From an uncultured Acetatifactor sp. (GTDB lineage Bacteria > Bacillota > Clostridia > Lachnospirales > Lachnospiraceae): a stretch of 22,029 bases of DNA. This document shows, piece by piece, positions 8,327-15,187 of this stretch. The notes under the pieces were generated by a model, which worked only from the letters and a program-made list of their open reading frames with translations, ran no database searches and was not told the DNA's origin. The stretch's first letter is position 1; each line of letters opens with the position of its first letter. The stretch is from NCBI GenBank assembly GCA_910585615.1, contig CAJUFO010000075.1, positions 1-22,029 of the forward strand, given 5' to 3'. The translations under genes and the position numbers were made by a program.

Positions 8327-9439
8327 ATGAAAAGTGATTCTTTTCGCAACAAAAGGAACGGTTTCGAGACCATGGACGGCGGCATGGACGGACAGGGCCC
8401 CAAGGGCAAAAATCCCGCCGGAAAAATCGCGGGCATAGTGGCCGCAGTGGTGGTCCTGGCGGTGCTGGCCCTGAACTCCACCTATGAGATCAAGGAGCAG
8501 GAGCAGGCGGTGCTGATCACCCTGGGCCAGGCCCAGGCCGTGTCGGAGCCCGGGCTCCATTTCAAGATACCCTTCATCCAGCAGGTGAGGAAGGTGAACA
8601 CTACCATCCAGGGCTTCGCCATCGGCTACAATTCGGAGAACGACGAGGTGGACGAGGATGAGTCCCTGATGATCACATCGGACTTCAACTTCATCGATGT
8701 GGACTTCTACGTGGAATACCGCTACAGCGACCCCGTAAAGGCCCTATACGCCTCCAAGGCCCCGCTGGACATCCTGCGCAACATCAGTCAGAGCTGCATC
8801 CGCACCGTAATCGGCAGCTACCCTGTGGACGATGTGCTGACCACCGGTAAGAACGAAATCCAGGCCTCCATCAAGGAGATGATTCTAAAGCGCCTGGAGG
8901 ATCAGGACATCGGCATCCAGCTAGTGAACATCACCATCCAGGACTCCGAGCCGCCCACCGTGGAGGTCATGGAGGCCTTCAAGGCGGTGGAGACCGCCAA
9001 GCAGGGCAAGGAGACGGCCCTGAACAATGCCAACAAATACCGCAACGAGCAGCTCCCCTCCGCACAGGCCAGGGCCGACGGCATCATCAAGGACGCGGAG
9101 GCCCAGAAGACCGAGCGCATCAACGAGGCCACCGCGCAGGTGTCCCGCTTCAACTCCATGTACCAGGAGTACATCAAGAACCCCGCTGTCACCAGACAGC
9201 GCATGTTCTACGAGGCCATGGAGGATGTGCTGCCGGACCTGAAGGTCATCATCGAGAGTCCCAACGGGAATACCCAGACCATCTATCCGCTGGAATCTTT
9301 CACCGGGACGCAGGAGGATGGGGAAGAAGAGCAGCCCGCTTCCAGCCAGAGCACAATGCAGGGCAGCCCAGTTCAGGGCAGCGCCCAGAGCAACGCCCAG
9401 GCTCCGCAGGACAGCACGGATGAGATAGCGGAGGACTAA
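8327..9439 (+). CDS. hflK: HflK-like SPFH/prohibitin-domain membrane protein
   Basis: A 370-residue protein with a hydrophilic N-terminus, one membrane segment at about 33-50 and an SPFH domain from about 52 to 250 (EIKEQEQAVLITLG at its start, GLHFKIPFIQQV near residue 77). A charged, Ala/Glu-rich region at about 210-275 should form the coiled coil by which SPFH proteins assemble into rings, and the tail from about 325 is Gln/Ser-rich. In proteobacteria HflK and HflC form a cage around the membrane protease FtsH and limit its access to substrates; the same role here is inferred. The start has an excellent AAGGAGGA site. An hflC-like gene follows, separated by a 130-base gap full of inverted repeats. 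Confidence 0.9.
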   Translation: MKSDSFRNKRNGFETMDGGMDGQGPKGKNPAGKIAGIVAAVVVLAVLALNSTYEIKEQEQAVLITLGQAQAVSEPGLHFKIPFIQQVRKVNTTIQGFAIGYNSENDEVDEDESLMITSDFNFIDVDFYVEYRYSDPVKALYASKAPLDILRNISQSCIRTVIGSYPVDDVLTTGKNEIQASIKEMILKRLEDQDIGIQLVNITIQDSEPPTVEVMEAFKAVETAKQGKETALNNANKYRNEQLPSAQARADGIIKDAEAQKTERINEATAQVSRFNSMYQEYIKNPAVTRQRMFYEAMEDVLPDLKVIIESPNGNTQTIYPLESFTGTQEDGEEEQPASSQSTMQGSPVQGSAQSNAQAPQDSTDEIAED

Positions 9440-9480
9440 GTGTGCAAAGTGCAGGCATTCTTCCGGTCTTGCACCGATTG
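9440..9480 (+). repeat. Short copy of an interspersed repeat, next to the hflK stop codon
   Basis: This stretch shares GTGTGCAAAG, then GGCATTCTTCCGG, CTTGCACC and GATTG, in the same order, with the minus strand of 14170-14240. The copy here lacks about 70 internal bases that form a large hairpin in the other. It can itself fold by GTGCAA (9442-9447) pairing with TTGCAC. Confidence 0.65.
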
Positions 9481-9484
9481 TTTT

Positions 9485-9558
9485 TGCCGCGAAGCGGCAT
9501 GACGGGAAGTTTGAAAGTTCCTTTCAAATATTAATTGGTATGCGCGCCGAAGCGCGCA
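9485..9558 (+). other. Three consecutive hairpins between hflK and hflC
   Basis: Perfect inverted repeats: TGCCGC-GAA-GCGGCA (9485-9499), TTTGAAAG-TTC-CTTTCAAA (9510-9528) and TGCGCGC-CGAA-GCGCGCA (9541-9558). The last one ends directly before the AGGGGG ribosome binding site of hflC. None is followed by a T-run, so they look like mRNA stability or translation elements rather than terminators. Confidence 0.7.
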
Positions 9559-9569
9559 AGGGGGTATAT

Positions 9570-10439
9570 ATGAAAATCGCAAAAAGAATCCTTTTAGTCG
9601 TCGTATTGTTCGTATTGTTGGTAGCTGGTGCGTCCAGCGTCGTCATCACCAGGGAAAATGAGTATAGCCTGGTGCGCCAGTTCGGAAAAATCGACCATGT
9701 GGTATCGGAGGCTGGCATCAGCTTCAAGATTCCCTTCATCCAGAGCGTGGACACCCTGCCCAAGGAAATCCTGCTCTACGACCTGCCCTCCTCGGATGTC
9801 ATCACCAGCGACAAGAAGACTATGATCTGTGACAGCTACATTCTGTGGTACATCGCAGACCCTCAGAAATTCGCCCAGACCCTGAACTCCTCCATCACCA
9901 ACGCGGAGGGCAGGCTGGACGCCATTGTGTACAACTCTACGAAGAACGTTATCAGCAGCACCACACAGGACGATGTGATTTCCGGGCGGGACGGAGAGCT
10001 GTCCGCCGCCATCATGGCCAACATCGGCAGCTCCCTGGATCAGTACGGCATCAAGCTTCTGTCCTTCGAGACCAAGAAGCTGGACCTCCCGGGTGACAAC
10101 AAGGCAGCCGTGTATGAGCGCATGATCTCCGAGCGGGACAACATTGCCGCTACCTACACGGCGGAGGGCAGCTCCGAGGCCCAGATCATCCGCAACACCA
10201 CGGACAAGGAGGTGACGGTGCTGCTGTCCGAGGCGGAGAAGGACGCGGAGATTCTGATTGCCGAGGGGGAGGCGGAATACATGCGCATCCTGTCCGAGGC
10301 TTACCGGGATGAGTCCAAGCAGGAGTTCTACTCCTTCGTCAGGAGCCTGGATGCGCTGAAGGCCTCCCTGACCGGGAAGAACAAGACCGTCATCCTGTCG
10401 CCGGATTCGCCGATTGCGCAGATTTTCTATACAAGATAG
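9570..10439 (+). CDS. hflC: HflC-like SPFH/prohibitin-domain membrane protein
   Basis: A 289-residue protein with an N-terminal membrane segment at about 6-24 and an SPFH domain beginning with EYSLVRQFGK. The block GISFKIPFIQSV parallels the one in the preceding HflK-like protein, which shows the two are paralogous partners. The region around residues 160-240 is Glu/Ala-rich and likely coiled coil; the C-terminus FYSFVRSLDALKASL matches the HflC type. Predicted role: partner of HflK in controlling FtsH-type membrane proteolysis. The frame is open back to 9540, but ATG at 9570 directly after AGGGGG is the better start. A one-TM small protein gene follows 36 bases downstream. Confidence 0.9.
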   Translation: MKIAKRILLVVVLFVLLVAGASSVVITRENEYSLVRQFGKIDHVVSEAGISFKIPFIQSVDTLPKEILLYDLPSSDVITSDKKTMICDSYILWYIADPQKFAQTLNSSITNAEGRLDAIVYNSTKNVISSTTQDDVISGRDGELSAAIMANIGSSLDQYGIKLLSFETKKLDLPGDNKAAVYERMISERDNIAATYTAEGSSEAQIIRNTTDKEVTVLLSEAEKDAEILIAEGEAEYMRILSEAYRDESKQEFYSFVRSLDALKASLTGKNKTVILSPDSPIAQIFYTR

Positions 10440-10475
10440 CCTGGCAGGGGGCTTGATTCGAAAGGATGTGGTTTT

Positions 10476-10670
10476 ATGTGGGAAGAACTGGGAATCAGCA
10501 GCGGAACGGCCGTCATCGTGCTGATCGTGCTGTATTTCATCATCAAGTGGGCCGTGAAGAACGGCGTAAAGGAAGCCTATCGGGATATCAGCCGGAAGGA
10601 AAAGGCTGGATTGGACAGCGGCGAAGAAGAAAGCGGGTTCCAGGAGCGTTCTGTCCAGAACGAATCATAG
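10476..10670 (+). CDS. Small single-pass membrane protein downstream of hflC
   Basis: 64 residues. A short N-terminus is followed by one strongly hydrophobic segment at about 11-26 (TAVIVLIVLYFIIKWAV) and a charged cytoplasmic-type tail rich in Lys and Glu. The segment IIKWAVKNGVKEAYRDI resembles small Clostridia proteins that I recall as DUF6019, but this is not certain. An AAAGGA site lies about nine bases before the ATG. Its place as third gene after hflK and hflC suggests a small accessory subunit of that complex (inference). Confidence 0.7.
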   Translation: MWEELGISSGTAVIVLIVLYFIIKWAVKNGVKEAYRDISRKEKAGLDSGEEESGFQERSVQNES

Positions 10671-10716
10671 CGGGTTCCTGTGCCGGAGCCGTTCAGGAAT
10701 GGACGACCCGACAGAC

Positions 10717-10758
10717 AAAGGTGGGACAGCGGCTTGGATAAGCCGCAATCCCACCTTT
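10717..10758. other. Strong hairpin (17 bp with one internal mismatch) after the hflKC run
   Basis: AAAGGTGGGA (10717-10726) pairs with TCCCACCTTT (10749-10758); inside it GCGGCTT pairs with AAGCCGC around a GGAT loop. There is no clear T-run on either side, so it is a poor classic terminator. It marks the exact end of the recognisable transposase-like frame, so it could instead be a mobile-element end or the scar of a deletion. Confidence 0.6.
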
Positions 10759-11024
10759 AAAATCTCCTCATTCACAACCCTCTCATTGTCCCAAAGGTTC
10801 CAGCCCAGTTCTGCCAGGAGCTCTGCTTCGGTCACTGCGAAAGGGACATCCGTAAGGCTGGTCTTGCGTTTGAGCTTGGCCGCAACGGCAAGGCATAGCG
10901 GGATGTCAAAAGGGATATGGCTGTTGTCCCTGCGCTTGTCCGGCAAGGCTTGCGCAAGGAGCCCGGTGAGCCCGTGTCCTTTCATTGTTAGGAGGATGTC
11001 GTCTATCAGGTTGGGGAATGACAT
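10745..11024 (-). pseudogene. Fragment of a transposase-like protein (N-terminal part only)
   Basis: The minus strand codes for about 93 residues beginning MSFPNLIDDILLTMKGHG, with PDKRRDNSHIPFDIPLC, KLKRKTSLTDVPFAVTEAE and LLAELGWNLWD. This resembles, from memory, the N-terminus of large transposase-like proteins repeated in Lachnospiraceae genomes. The match stops at the hairpin at 10717-10758, after which the reading is unrelated, and no ribosome binding site precedes the ATG. A dead remnant is more likely than a gene. If it is a real short protein, 10665-11024 would be its full frame. Confidence 0.45.
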
Positions 11025-11159
11025 TTCTGCTGCATCTATTTTTCCTGTGTGTATCGCCTAATAAACCTTTTCTTATCTTTCCGGCATATCTGTAATAAGC
11101 CGCCTCCGCTTTGGCATCATGGGAATCCCTCGCTCATTATAACAGATTTTTTATTGAAG

Positions 11160-11205
11160 TTTATAAAGAGAGGACAGATGTAGCTTATATGAGCCACACC
11201 TGTCC
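11160..11205 (-). terminator. Intrinsic terminator of the amt transcript
   Basis: On the minus strand a 14-bp stem (11205-11192 with 11185-11172, two G-U pairs, six-base loop) is followed by the T-rich TCTCTTTATAAA. It lies about 25 bases after the amt stop codon. The stretch 11025-11160 between it and the transposase fragment holds nothing I recognise. Confidence 0.8.
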
Positions 11206-11230
11206 TTTATGCCGACTATTGCTTTATTCG

Positions 11231-12973
11231 CTATTCCACATCCTGCAGGGCGGCGAAGTCCTCCTCGCCTGTGCGGATCTTGATGACCCGGCCCACGTTG
11301 TAGACGAATATCTTGCCGTCTCCGATGTGGCCGGTGTAGAGGGCCTTCTTGGCAGCCTCCACCACGGTCTCCACGGGAATCTTGCTGACTACCACCTCCA
11401 CCTTGACCTTGGGCAGGAGCGTGGCGTCCATCTCCACGCCGCGGTACATCTCTCCCGCGCCCTTCTGGATGCCGCAGCCCATGACCTGGGTCACGGTCAT
11501 GCCGGTGACGCCAAGGTCGTTCATGGCCTTCTTCAGCTTGTCATAACGGGACAGCTTGGCGATGATGACCACCTTGTACATGCCGCTTGCGGATACGGCA
11601 CACTCTGCCGCCACTGGAACGGCTGCGGCGCGCTTGGCCTCCGAGGCCTCCTCGTAGGCGCTCTCGCCAAGGTCTGTGTTCTCGTTTACGTCCATGCCGT
11701 AGTTGGCCACGTCCATGATGGAGAAGCCGGAGTAGGCAGAGGCAAGGCCGTGCTCCGGGCCGTCCAGTCCTACAATCTCCTCTTCCTCCGTGACGCGCAG
11801 GCCTACCACAGCCTTGATGATCAGGAAGGTGACGGTAATGGTCACGGCGGCCCATGCGCCTACGCTGACGACGCCAATCAGCTGCAGGCCCAGCTGATGA
11901 AGACCGCCGCCGTAGAACAGGCCGTCGATCTCGCTGCCGGGGGCGCTGGTGGTGGCGAAGAGGCCTGTGGCGATGGTGCCCCAAATGCCGTTCATGCAGT
12001 GGACCGCCACCGCGCCTACGGGATCGTCTATGCGCAGCTTGTAGTCCAGGAGCCATACGCCGAACACCACCAGCAGGCCCGACACCGCGCCGATCACGGC
12101 GGCACCCAGAGCATCGGTCACGTCACAGGGCGCGGTGATGGCCACCAGGCCGGCCAGGGAAGCGTTCAGGCACATAGATACATCCGGTTTCCCGTATTTT
12201 ACCCAGGTGAAGACCATGCATACCACGGTGGCCACAGCGGGGGCCACCGTGGTGGTCAGGAAGATGGAGCCAAGCTGCTCCACGCTGGTGGCCGCCGCGC
12301 CGTTGAAGCCGTACCACCCCAGCCACAGGATGAACACGCCCAGAGCGCCCAGGGGGATGCTGTGGCCGGGGAAGGCGTTCACCTTGGCGACCCTGCCGTC
12401 CTTATCCCTCACGAACTTGCCGATGCGGGGCCCTAAGATTTTCGCTCCAATCAGGGCACAGATGCCGCCCACCATGTGGATGGCGCAGGAGCCTGCGAAA
12501 TCGTGGAAGCCCATCTGGGAAAGCCACCCGCCGCCCCAAATCCAGTGGGCCTCTATGGGGTAGATCAGGGCGGATATCACTGCGGAATAGATGCAGTAGG
12601 AAAGGAACTTGGTCCGCTCCGCCATGGCGCCGGACACGATGGTGGCCGTAGTGGCGCAGAACACCAGGTTGAACACGAAATTGGACCAGTCGAAGCTCTC
12701 GTAGGCCGTGAAGATGTCGAAGCCCGGCTTTCCAATCAGGCCTGCCATGTCCTCGCCCAGCAGCAGGCTGAAGCCTATCAGGATGAATACCACGGTGCCG
12801 ATGCAGAAGTCCATCAGGTTCTTCATGATGATGTTGCCCGCGTTCTTGGCCCTGGTGAAGCCCGCCTCCACCATGGCGAAGCCCGCCTGCATCCAGAACA
12901 CCAGCGCCGCGCCTATCAGGAACCAGACGCCGAACAGCATACTGTTCATTGATTCATAAATCTCTTCTGTCAT
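11231..12973 (-). CDS. amt: Ammonium transporter fused to a C-terminal PII (GlnB/GlnK-like) domain
   Basis: 580 residues. Residues 1-400 form an Amt/Mep/Rh ammonium channel: EAGFTRAKN (36-44), ATIVSGAMAER (110-120), HWIWGGGW (143-150), and the twin pore histidines H166 (CAIHMVGG) and H325 (VAVHCMNG). A linker at about 405-463, rich in Ala and Glu, leads to a complete PII domain at 464-580 with VTGMTVTQVMGCG, the T-loop KGAGEMYRGVE, the B-loop TGHIGDGKIF and RTGEED. PII proteins sense ATP/ADP and 2-oxoglutarate and plug Amt channels; here the plug is covalently attached. The tyrosine uridylylated in E. coli PII (Tyr51) is Met515, so uridylylation at that site is excluded, while the Tyr46 equivalent (510) remains. 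ATG at 12973 follows AGGAGGAG. The frame is open to 13168, but that extension is leader RNA. Confidence 0.95.
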   Translation of the reverse strand: MTEEIYESMNSMLFGVWFLIGAALVFWMQAGFAMVEAGFTRAKNAGNIIMKNLMDFCIGTVVFILIGFSLLLGEDMAGLIGKPGFDIFTAYESFDWSNFVFNLVFCATTATIVSGAMAERTKFLSYCIYSAVISALIYPIEAHWIWGGGWLSQMGFHDFAGSCAIHMVGGICALIGAKILGPRIGKFVRDKDGRVAKVNAFPGHSIPLGALGVFILWLGWYGFNGAAATSVEQLGSIFLTTTVAPAVATVVCMVFTWVKYGKPDVSMCLNASLAGLVAITAPCDVTDALGAAVIGAVSGLLVVFGVWLLDYKLRIDDPVGAVAVHCMNGIWGTIATGLFATTSAPGSEIDGLFYGGGLHQLGLQLIGVVSVGAWAAVTITVTFLIIKAVVGLRVTEEEEIVGLDGPEHGLASAYSGFSIMDVANYGMDVNENTDLGESAYEEASEAKRAAAVPVAAECAVSASGMYKVVIIAKLSRYDKLKKAMNDLGVTGMTVTQVMGCGIQKGAGEMYRGVEMDATLLPKVKVEVVVSKIPVETVVEAAKKALYTGHIGDGKIFVYNVGRVIKIRTGEEDFAALQDVE

Positions 12974-13035
12974 AATCTCTCCTCCTCTTTTTCTGTAGGC
13001 CCGGTGCAGCGCCTTCCGCGCAGGGCCCGTATAAA

Positions 13036-13060
13036 TGTGTGGAAAAGCTTTTCCCACACA
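13036..13060 (-). other. Palindromic hairpin in the amt leader
   Basis: TGTGTGG pairs with CCACACA around a centre containing AAAAGCTTTT, with a one-base bulge. No T-run follows on the minus strand, so it should be an mRNA structure in the 5' leader, about 65 bases before the amt start codon. Confidence 0.55.
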
Positions 13061-13112
13061 TAAAAAACGACACGTTAGGAATCCTACGAGGCCCCTTCGC
13101 ATCGTCGTATGT

Positions 13113-13144
13113 AAAAAAGGCACTACGGTTTCCCATAGCGCCTT
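13113..13144 (-). terminator. Leader terminator (putative attenuator) upstream of amt
   Basis: On the minus strand AAGGCGCTATGG (13144-13133) pairs through 12 bp, two of them G-U, with CCGTAGTGCCTT (13128-13117) around a GAAA tetraloop, and six T's follow directly. It begins only a few bases after the predicted transcription start and lies about 140 bases before the amt start codon. It should therefore stop most transcripts unless it is overridden. Confidence 0.75.
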
Positions 13145-13158
13145 TGCTTTACGAGCTG

Positions 13159-13187
13159 AGTATAGCACCCTGCTTTTCAGCTGTCAA
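13159..13187 (-). promoter_or_regulatory. Strong sigma-A promoter of amt
   Basis: TTGACA (13187-13182), a 17-base spacer and TATACT (13164-13159) on the minus strand, nearly perfect consensus. Upstream, at about 13228-13245, lies an imperfect palindrome ACACAA/TTGTGC that could be an operator. The leader from here to 12974 holds the attenuator and a second hairpin. The rest of the gap up to 13365 is without a gene. Confidence 0.85.
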
Positions 13188-13365
13188 CAGATTTTTCCAG
13201 ATAGGGAATCTGCGCCTTTTTTGCAGAATGCACAAAAAATTGTGTAAATACCCTGTAAATTCTCTTGATTCTTGTATTATTTGTATAAAATCCTGTTAGG
13301 CGCTGACAGAAGCCGGATGGCGCTCCGCCACTTTTCCGCTGTCCGCACGCCCAAGGGGGCTAAAT

Positions 13366-14085
13366 TTAGTGAGGTTTATATATGATAAAACGGCAATATT
13401 CTTTTTCCCCAACGCTCACGTCCGCTGCCTTCCGGAATCCCAGCTTTTCGCACAGCTTTATGGACGGCACGTTCCCCGGCTCCACCAGGGCCTGTACCTG
13501 CTCGAACTCCAGGGCGCTCCAGCCGTAAGCCAGGACGGCCCTGCAGACCTCCTCCGCGTAGCCCCTACGCTGCCAGGGCACGCCGATGATGAAGCCCAGC
13601 TCCGGCTCATCGAAGCCCTCTCGGTAGGAAAAGCCCGCCCTGCCGATGACGTCGCCGCTCTCCCGCTCCACCACGGTCCATACGCCGAAGCCGAAGAAGG
13701 TGTAGACCTTTTCGATGTAATCCCGGACGTACTGCCGCTCCTCCTCCACGTCCGGATACAGGCCCTCCATGTATTCCGTGATGGCCGGGTGGCTGTAGAT
13801 TTGATAGAAGGCGTCCACGTCCCCGGGAACGGTCTCCCGAATCAGGCACCTGGCCGTCCCCAGGATGTTCCAGGGCAGGCCCTTAAGCCTCCTGTAGACC
13901 CGCTCCACGTATTCCGCCTCCAGATCCTCCGGATCCTCCACTGCAAAGAGGAATTCGGAAAAATCCTGATCCTCGTTGCCCGGGTGTAGGTAGACCAGCA
14001 CCGCCTTGCCCCGTTTTTTCAACCCTCTTGCAGTCTGCGCGTCATCGGTCACGTACAGCACACCCCGCTGCCCTTCTGTCTCCAT
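13366..14085 (-). CDS. GNAT-family N-acetyltransferase with N-terminal extension
   Basis: 239 residues. The first 80 residues form an extra N-terminal part (VLYVTDDAQTARGLKKRGKAVLVYLHP) of unknown fold. From about residue 85 a RimJ/RimL-like GNAT domain follows: TARCLIRETVPGDVDAFYQI, DVIGRAGFSYREG, then motif A with GFIIGVPWQRRGYAEEV, whose QRRGYA loop binds the pyrophosphate of acetyl-CoA, and motif B with VPSIKLCEKLGFRKA. The acceptor is unknown. ATG at 14085 follows AAGGA at suitable spacing; a GTG at 14115 behind GGGGGGAG would add ten residues and cannot be excluded. It is a single gene. Confidence 0.88.
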   Translation of the reverse strand: METEGQRGVLYVTDDAQTARGLKKRGKAVLVYLHPGNEDQDFSEFLFAVEDPEDLEAEYVERVYRRLKGLPWNILGTARCLIRETVPGDVDAFYQIYSHPAITEYMEGLYPDVEEERQYVRDYIEKVYTFFGFGVWTVVERESGDVIGRAGFSYREGFDEPELGFIIGVPWQRRGYAEEVCRAVLAYGWSALEFEQVQALVEPGNVPSIKLCEKLGFRKAADVSVGEKEYCRFIIYKPH

Positions 14086-14142
14086 CTCTATTTCCTTACA
14101 ATAAACCACTCCCACTCACTCCCCCCATGCCTTCTCCGGCGG

Positions 14143-14171
14143 CCCATACAGCAGAATTCTTCTGTTGTCAA
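14143..14171 (-). promoter_or_regulatory. Weak candidate promoter of the GNAT gene
   Basis: On the minus strand a perfect TTGACA (14171-14166) is followed after 17 bases by TATGGG, a poor -10. It overlaps a near-palindrome centred on AGAATTCT. It lies at the edge of the interspersed repeat. Confidence 0.35.
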
Positions 14172-14286
14172 GGACAATCGATGCACTGGTGCAAGTCCGG
14201 AAGAATGCCCGCGCTTTGGGCATTCTTCTGTGTGCAAAGATTTTCTAAGGCTGTGTATTTTCCAGCCTTAGAAAATCTTTGCACAC
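14165..14286. repeat. Interspersed repeat with two large perfect hairpins
   Basis: A perfect 24-bp inverted repeat (14230-14253 with 14263-14286, nine-base loop) lies next to a perfect 11-bp one (14200-14210 with 14218-14228). A smaller TGCAC/GTGCA pair lies at 14182-14193. Minus-strand blocks of this region recur in shortened form at 9440-9480. No T-run follows the large hairpin on either strand. It fills most of the gap between the GNAT and cyclophilin genes, which point away from each other. Confidence 0.75.
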
Positions 14287-14293
14287 TACCCTC

Positions 14294-14364
14294 TTTACGA
14301 TGTCCCTCTTTTCGGGTACAATAGGTTAGATATATTACAGGAACCGCTTCGCGAACCCTGTAAT
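14294..14364 (+). promoter_or_regulatory. Predicted promoter and leader hairpin of the cyclophilin gene
   Basis: TTTACG (14294-14299), a 17-base spacer and TACAAT (14317-14322). Just after the expected start an 8-bp inverted repeat ATTACAGG/CCTGTAAT (14334-14341 with 14357-14364) would fold in the leader, about 40 bases before the ATG. Confidence 0.55.
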
Positions 14365-14405
14365 CAAATATTATACACCATTTCAATGAGAAAGGACATC
14401 AGATT

Positions 14406-14927
14406 ATGGCACAAAATCCTGTAGTAACCATCACCATGAAAGACGGCGGTGTCATCAAGCTGGAGCTGTACCCCGAGGCCGCGCCGATTTCCGTGAACAA
14501 TTTCATCAGCCTGGTCAAGAAGAATTTCTATGACGGCCTTATCTTCCATCGGGTCATCAAGGGCTTCATGATCCAGGGCGGCTGCCCGGACGGCACGGGC
14601 ATGGGAGGCCCGGGCTATTCCATCAAGGGAGAGTTCGCCCAGAACGGGGTGAAGAATGACTTAAAGCACACCGAGGGCGTGCTGTCCATGGCAAGGTCCA
14701 TGCATCCGGATTCCGCCGGGAGCCAGTTCTTCATCATGCACAAGAACGCGCCCCATCTGGACGGCGGCTACGCTGCCTTCGGGAAGGTGACCGAGGGGAT
14801 GGATGTGGTGAACCGCATCGCCGAGACGGCCACCGATTATTCCGACAGGCCCCTGGAGCCCCAGATTATGGAGAGCGTCACGGTAGACACCTTTGGAGCG
14901 GAATATCCGGAACCGGAGCACTGCTAG
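14406..14927 (+). CDS. ppiB: Peptidyl-prolyl cis-trans isomerase, cyclophilin type
   Basis: 173 residues, a normal length for a bacterial cytoplasmic cyclophilin, with no signal peptide. It speeds proline isomerisation during protein folding. The active-site residues are present: FHRVIKGFMIQGG with H49, R50 and Q58; SQFFIMH (106-112); LDGGYAAFGKV (118-128). The ATG follows AAAGGA at about ten bases. It is a single plus-strand gene, preceded by its own predicted promoter and followed by the structured element at 14951. Confidence 0.95.
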   Translation: MAQNPVVTITMKDGGVIKLELYPEAAPISVNNFISLVKKNFYDGLIFHRVIKGFMIQGGCPDGTGMGGPGYSIKGEFAQNGVKNDLKHTEGVLSMARSMHPDSAGSQFFIMHKNAPHLDGGYAAFGKVTEGMDVVNRIAETATDYSDRPLEPQIMESVTVDTFGAEYPEPEHC

Positions 14928-14950
14928 CTCTGCCATCGGAATCCGCCGCA

Positions 14951-15175
14951 TTCACATTTTGTTAACAATTCATTCAAGTATTTTTAAATTGTCGATCATT
15001 GTTTAGACATCTATCTCCCCTATACTAGAATCATCGACAGCGCAAGCCACAGTTACTGTTTACTAAATAACTTTTTCATAATAATGCCAAGGAACTTCGG
15101 TTCCTTGGCATCCTCCCTTTTTAGGGAGAATCTCTCTTTCCAGGGAGATTCTCCCATTTCACAGGCTTTTTTCGG
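14951..15175 (+). ncRNA. Structured element, copy A (candidate small RNA gene or RNA leader relic)
   Basis: Copy A matches, in inverted orientation, copy B at 16125-16344. Shared blocks in order: TTCAcATTTTG, CATTCAAG, a promoter-like TTGTTT (14999) - 16 bases - TATACT (15021), an identical 23-base core at 15060-15082, a hairpin, and AGGGAGATTCT. The hairpin here is a perfect 11-bp stem with a TTCG loop (15085-15110). Next, GGGAG (15124-15128) can pair either with CTCCC at 15113-15117 or, within an 11-bp stem, with 15145-15155, giving mutually exclusive folds. This fills the space between the cyclophilin and the serine hydrolase genes. That it is transcribed is inference. Confidence 0.5.
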
Positions 15176-15187
15176 AAAACCGTCCTG

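Noticed and set aside
11111..12436. Plus-strand open frame of 441 residues
   Set aside because: Antisense of the amt coding sequence; its His/Gly/Ala composition is that of a shadow.
12954..13136. Possible leader peptide of 60 residues upstream of amt
   Set aside because: It starts inside the terminator hairpin, has no ribosome binding site and no run of regulatory codons.
13113..13144. ANTAR-type antitermination site in the amt leader
   Set aside because: The hairpin has a GAAA tetraloop, and no second hairpin with the typical hexaloop was found beside it.
14951..15010. Rex-type operator around GTTAAC
   Set aside because: Only TTTTGTTAACAA is present; the second half-site with the usual spacing is missing, and copy B has changed the centre.
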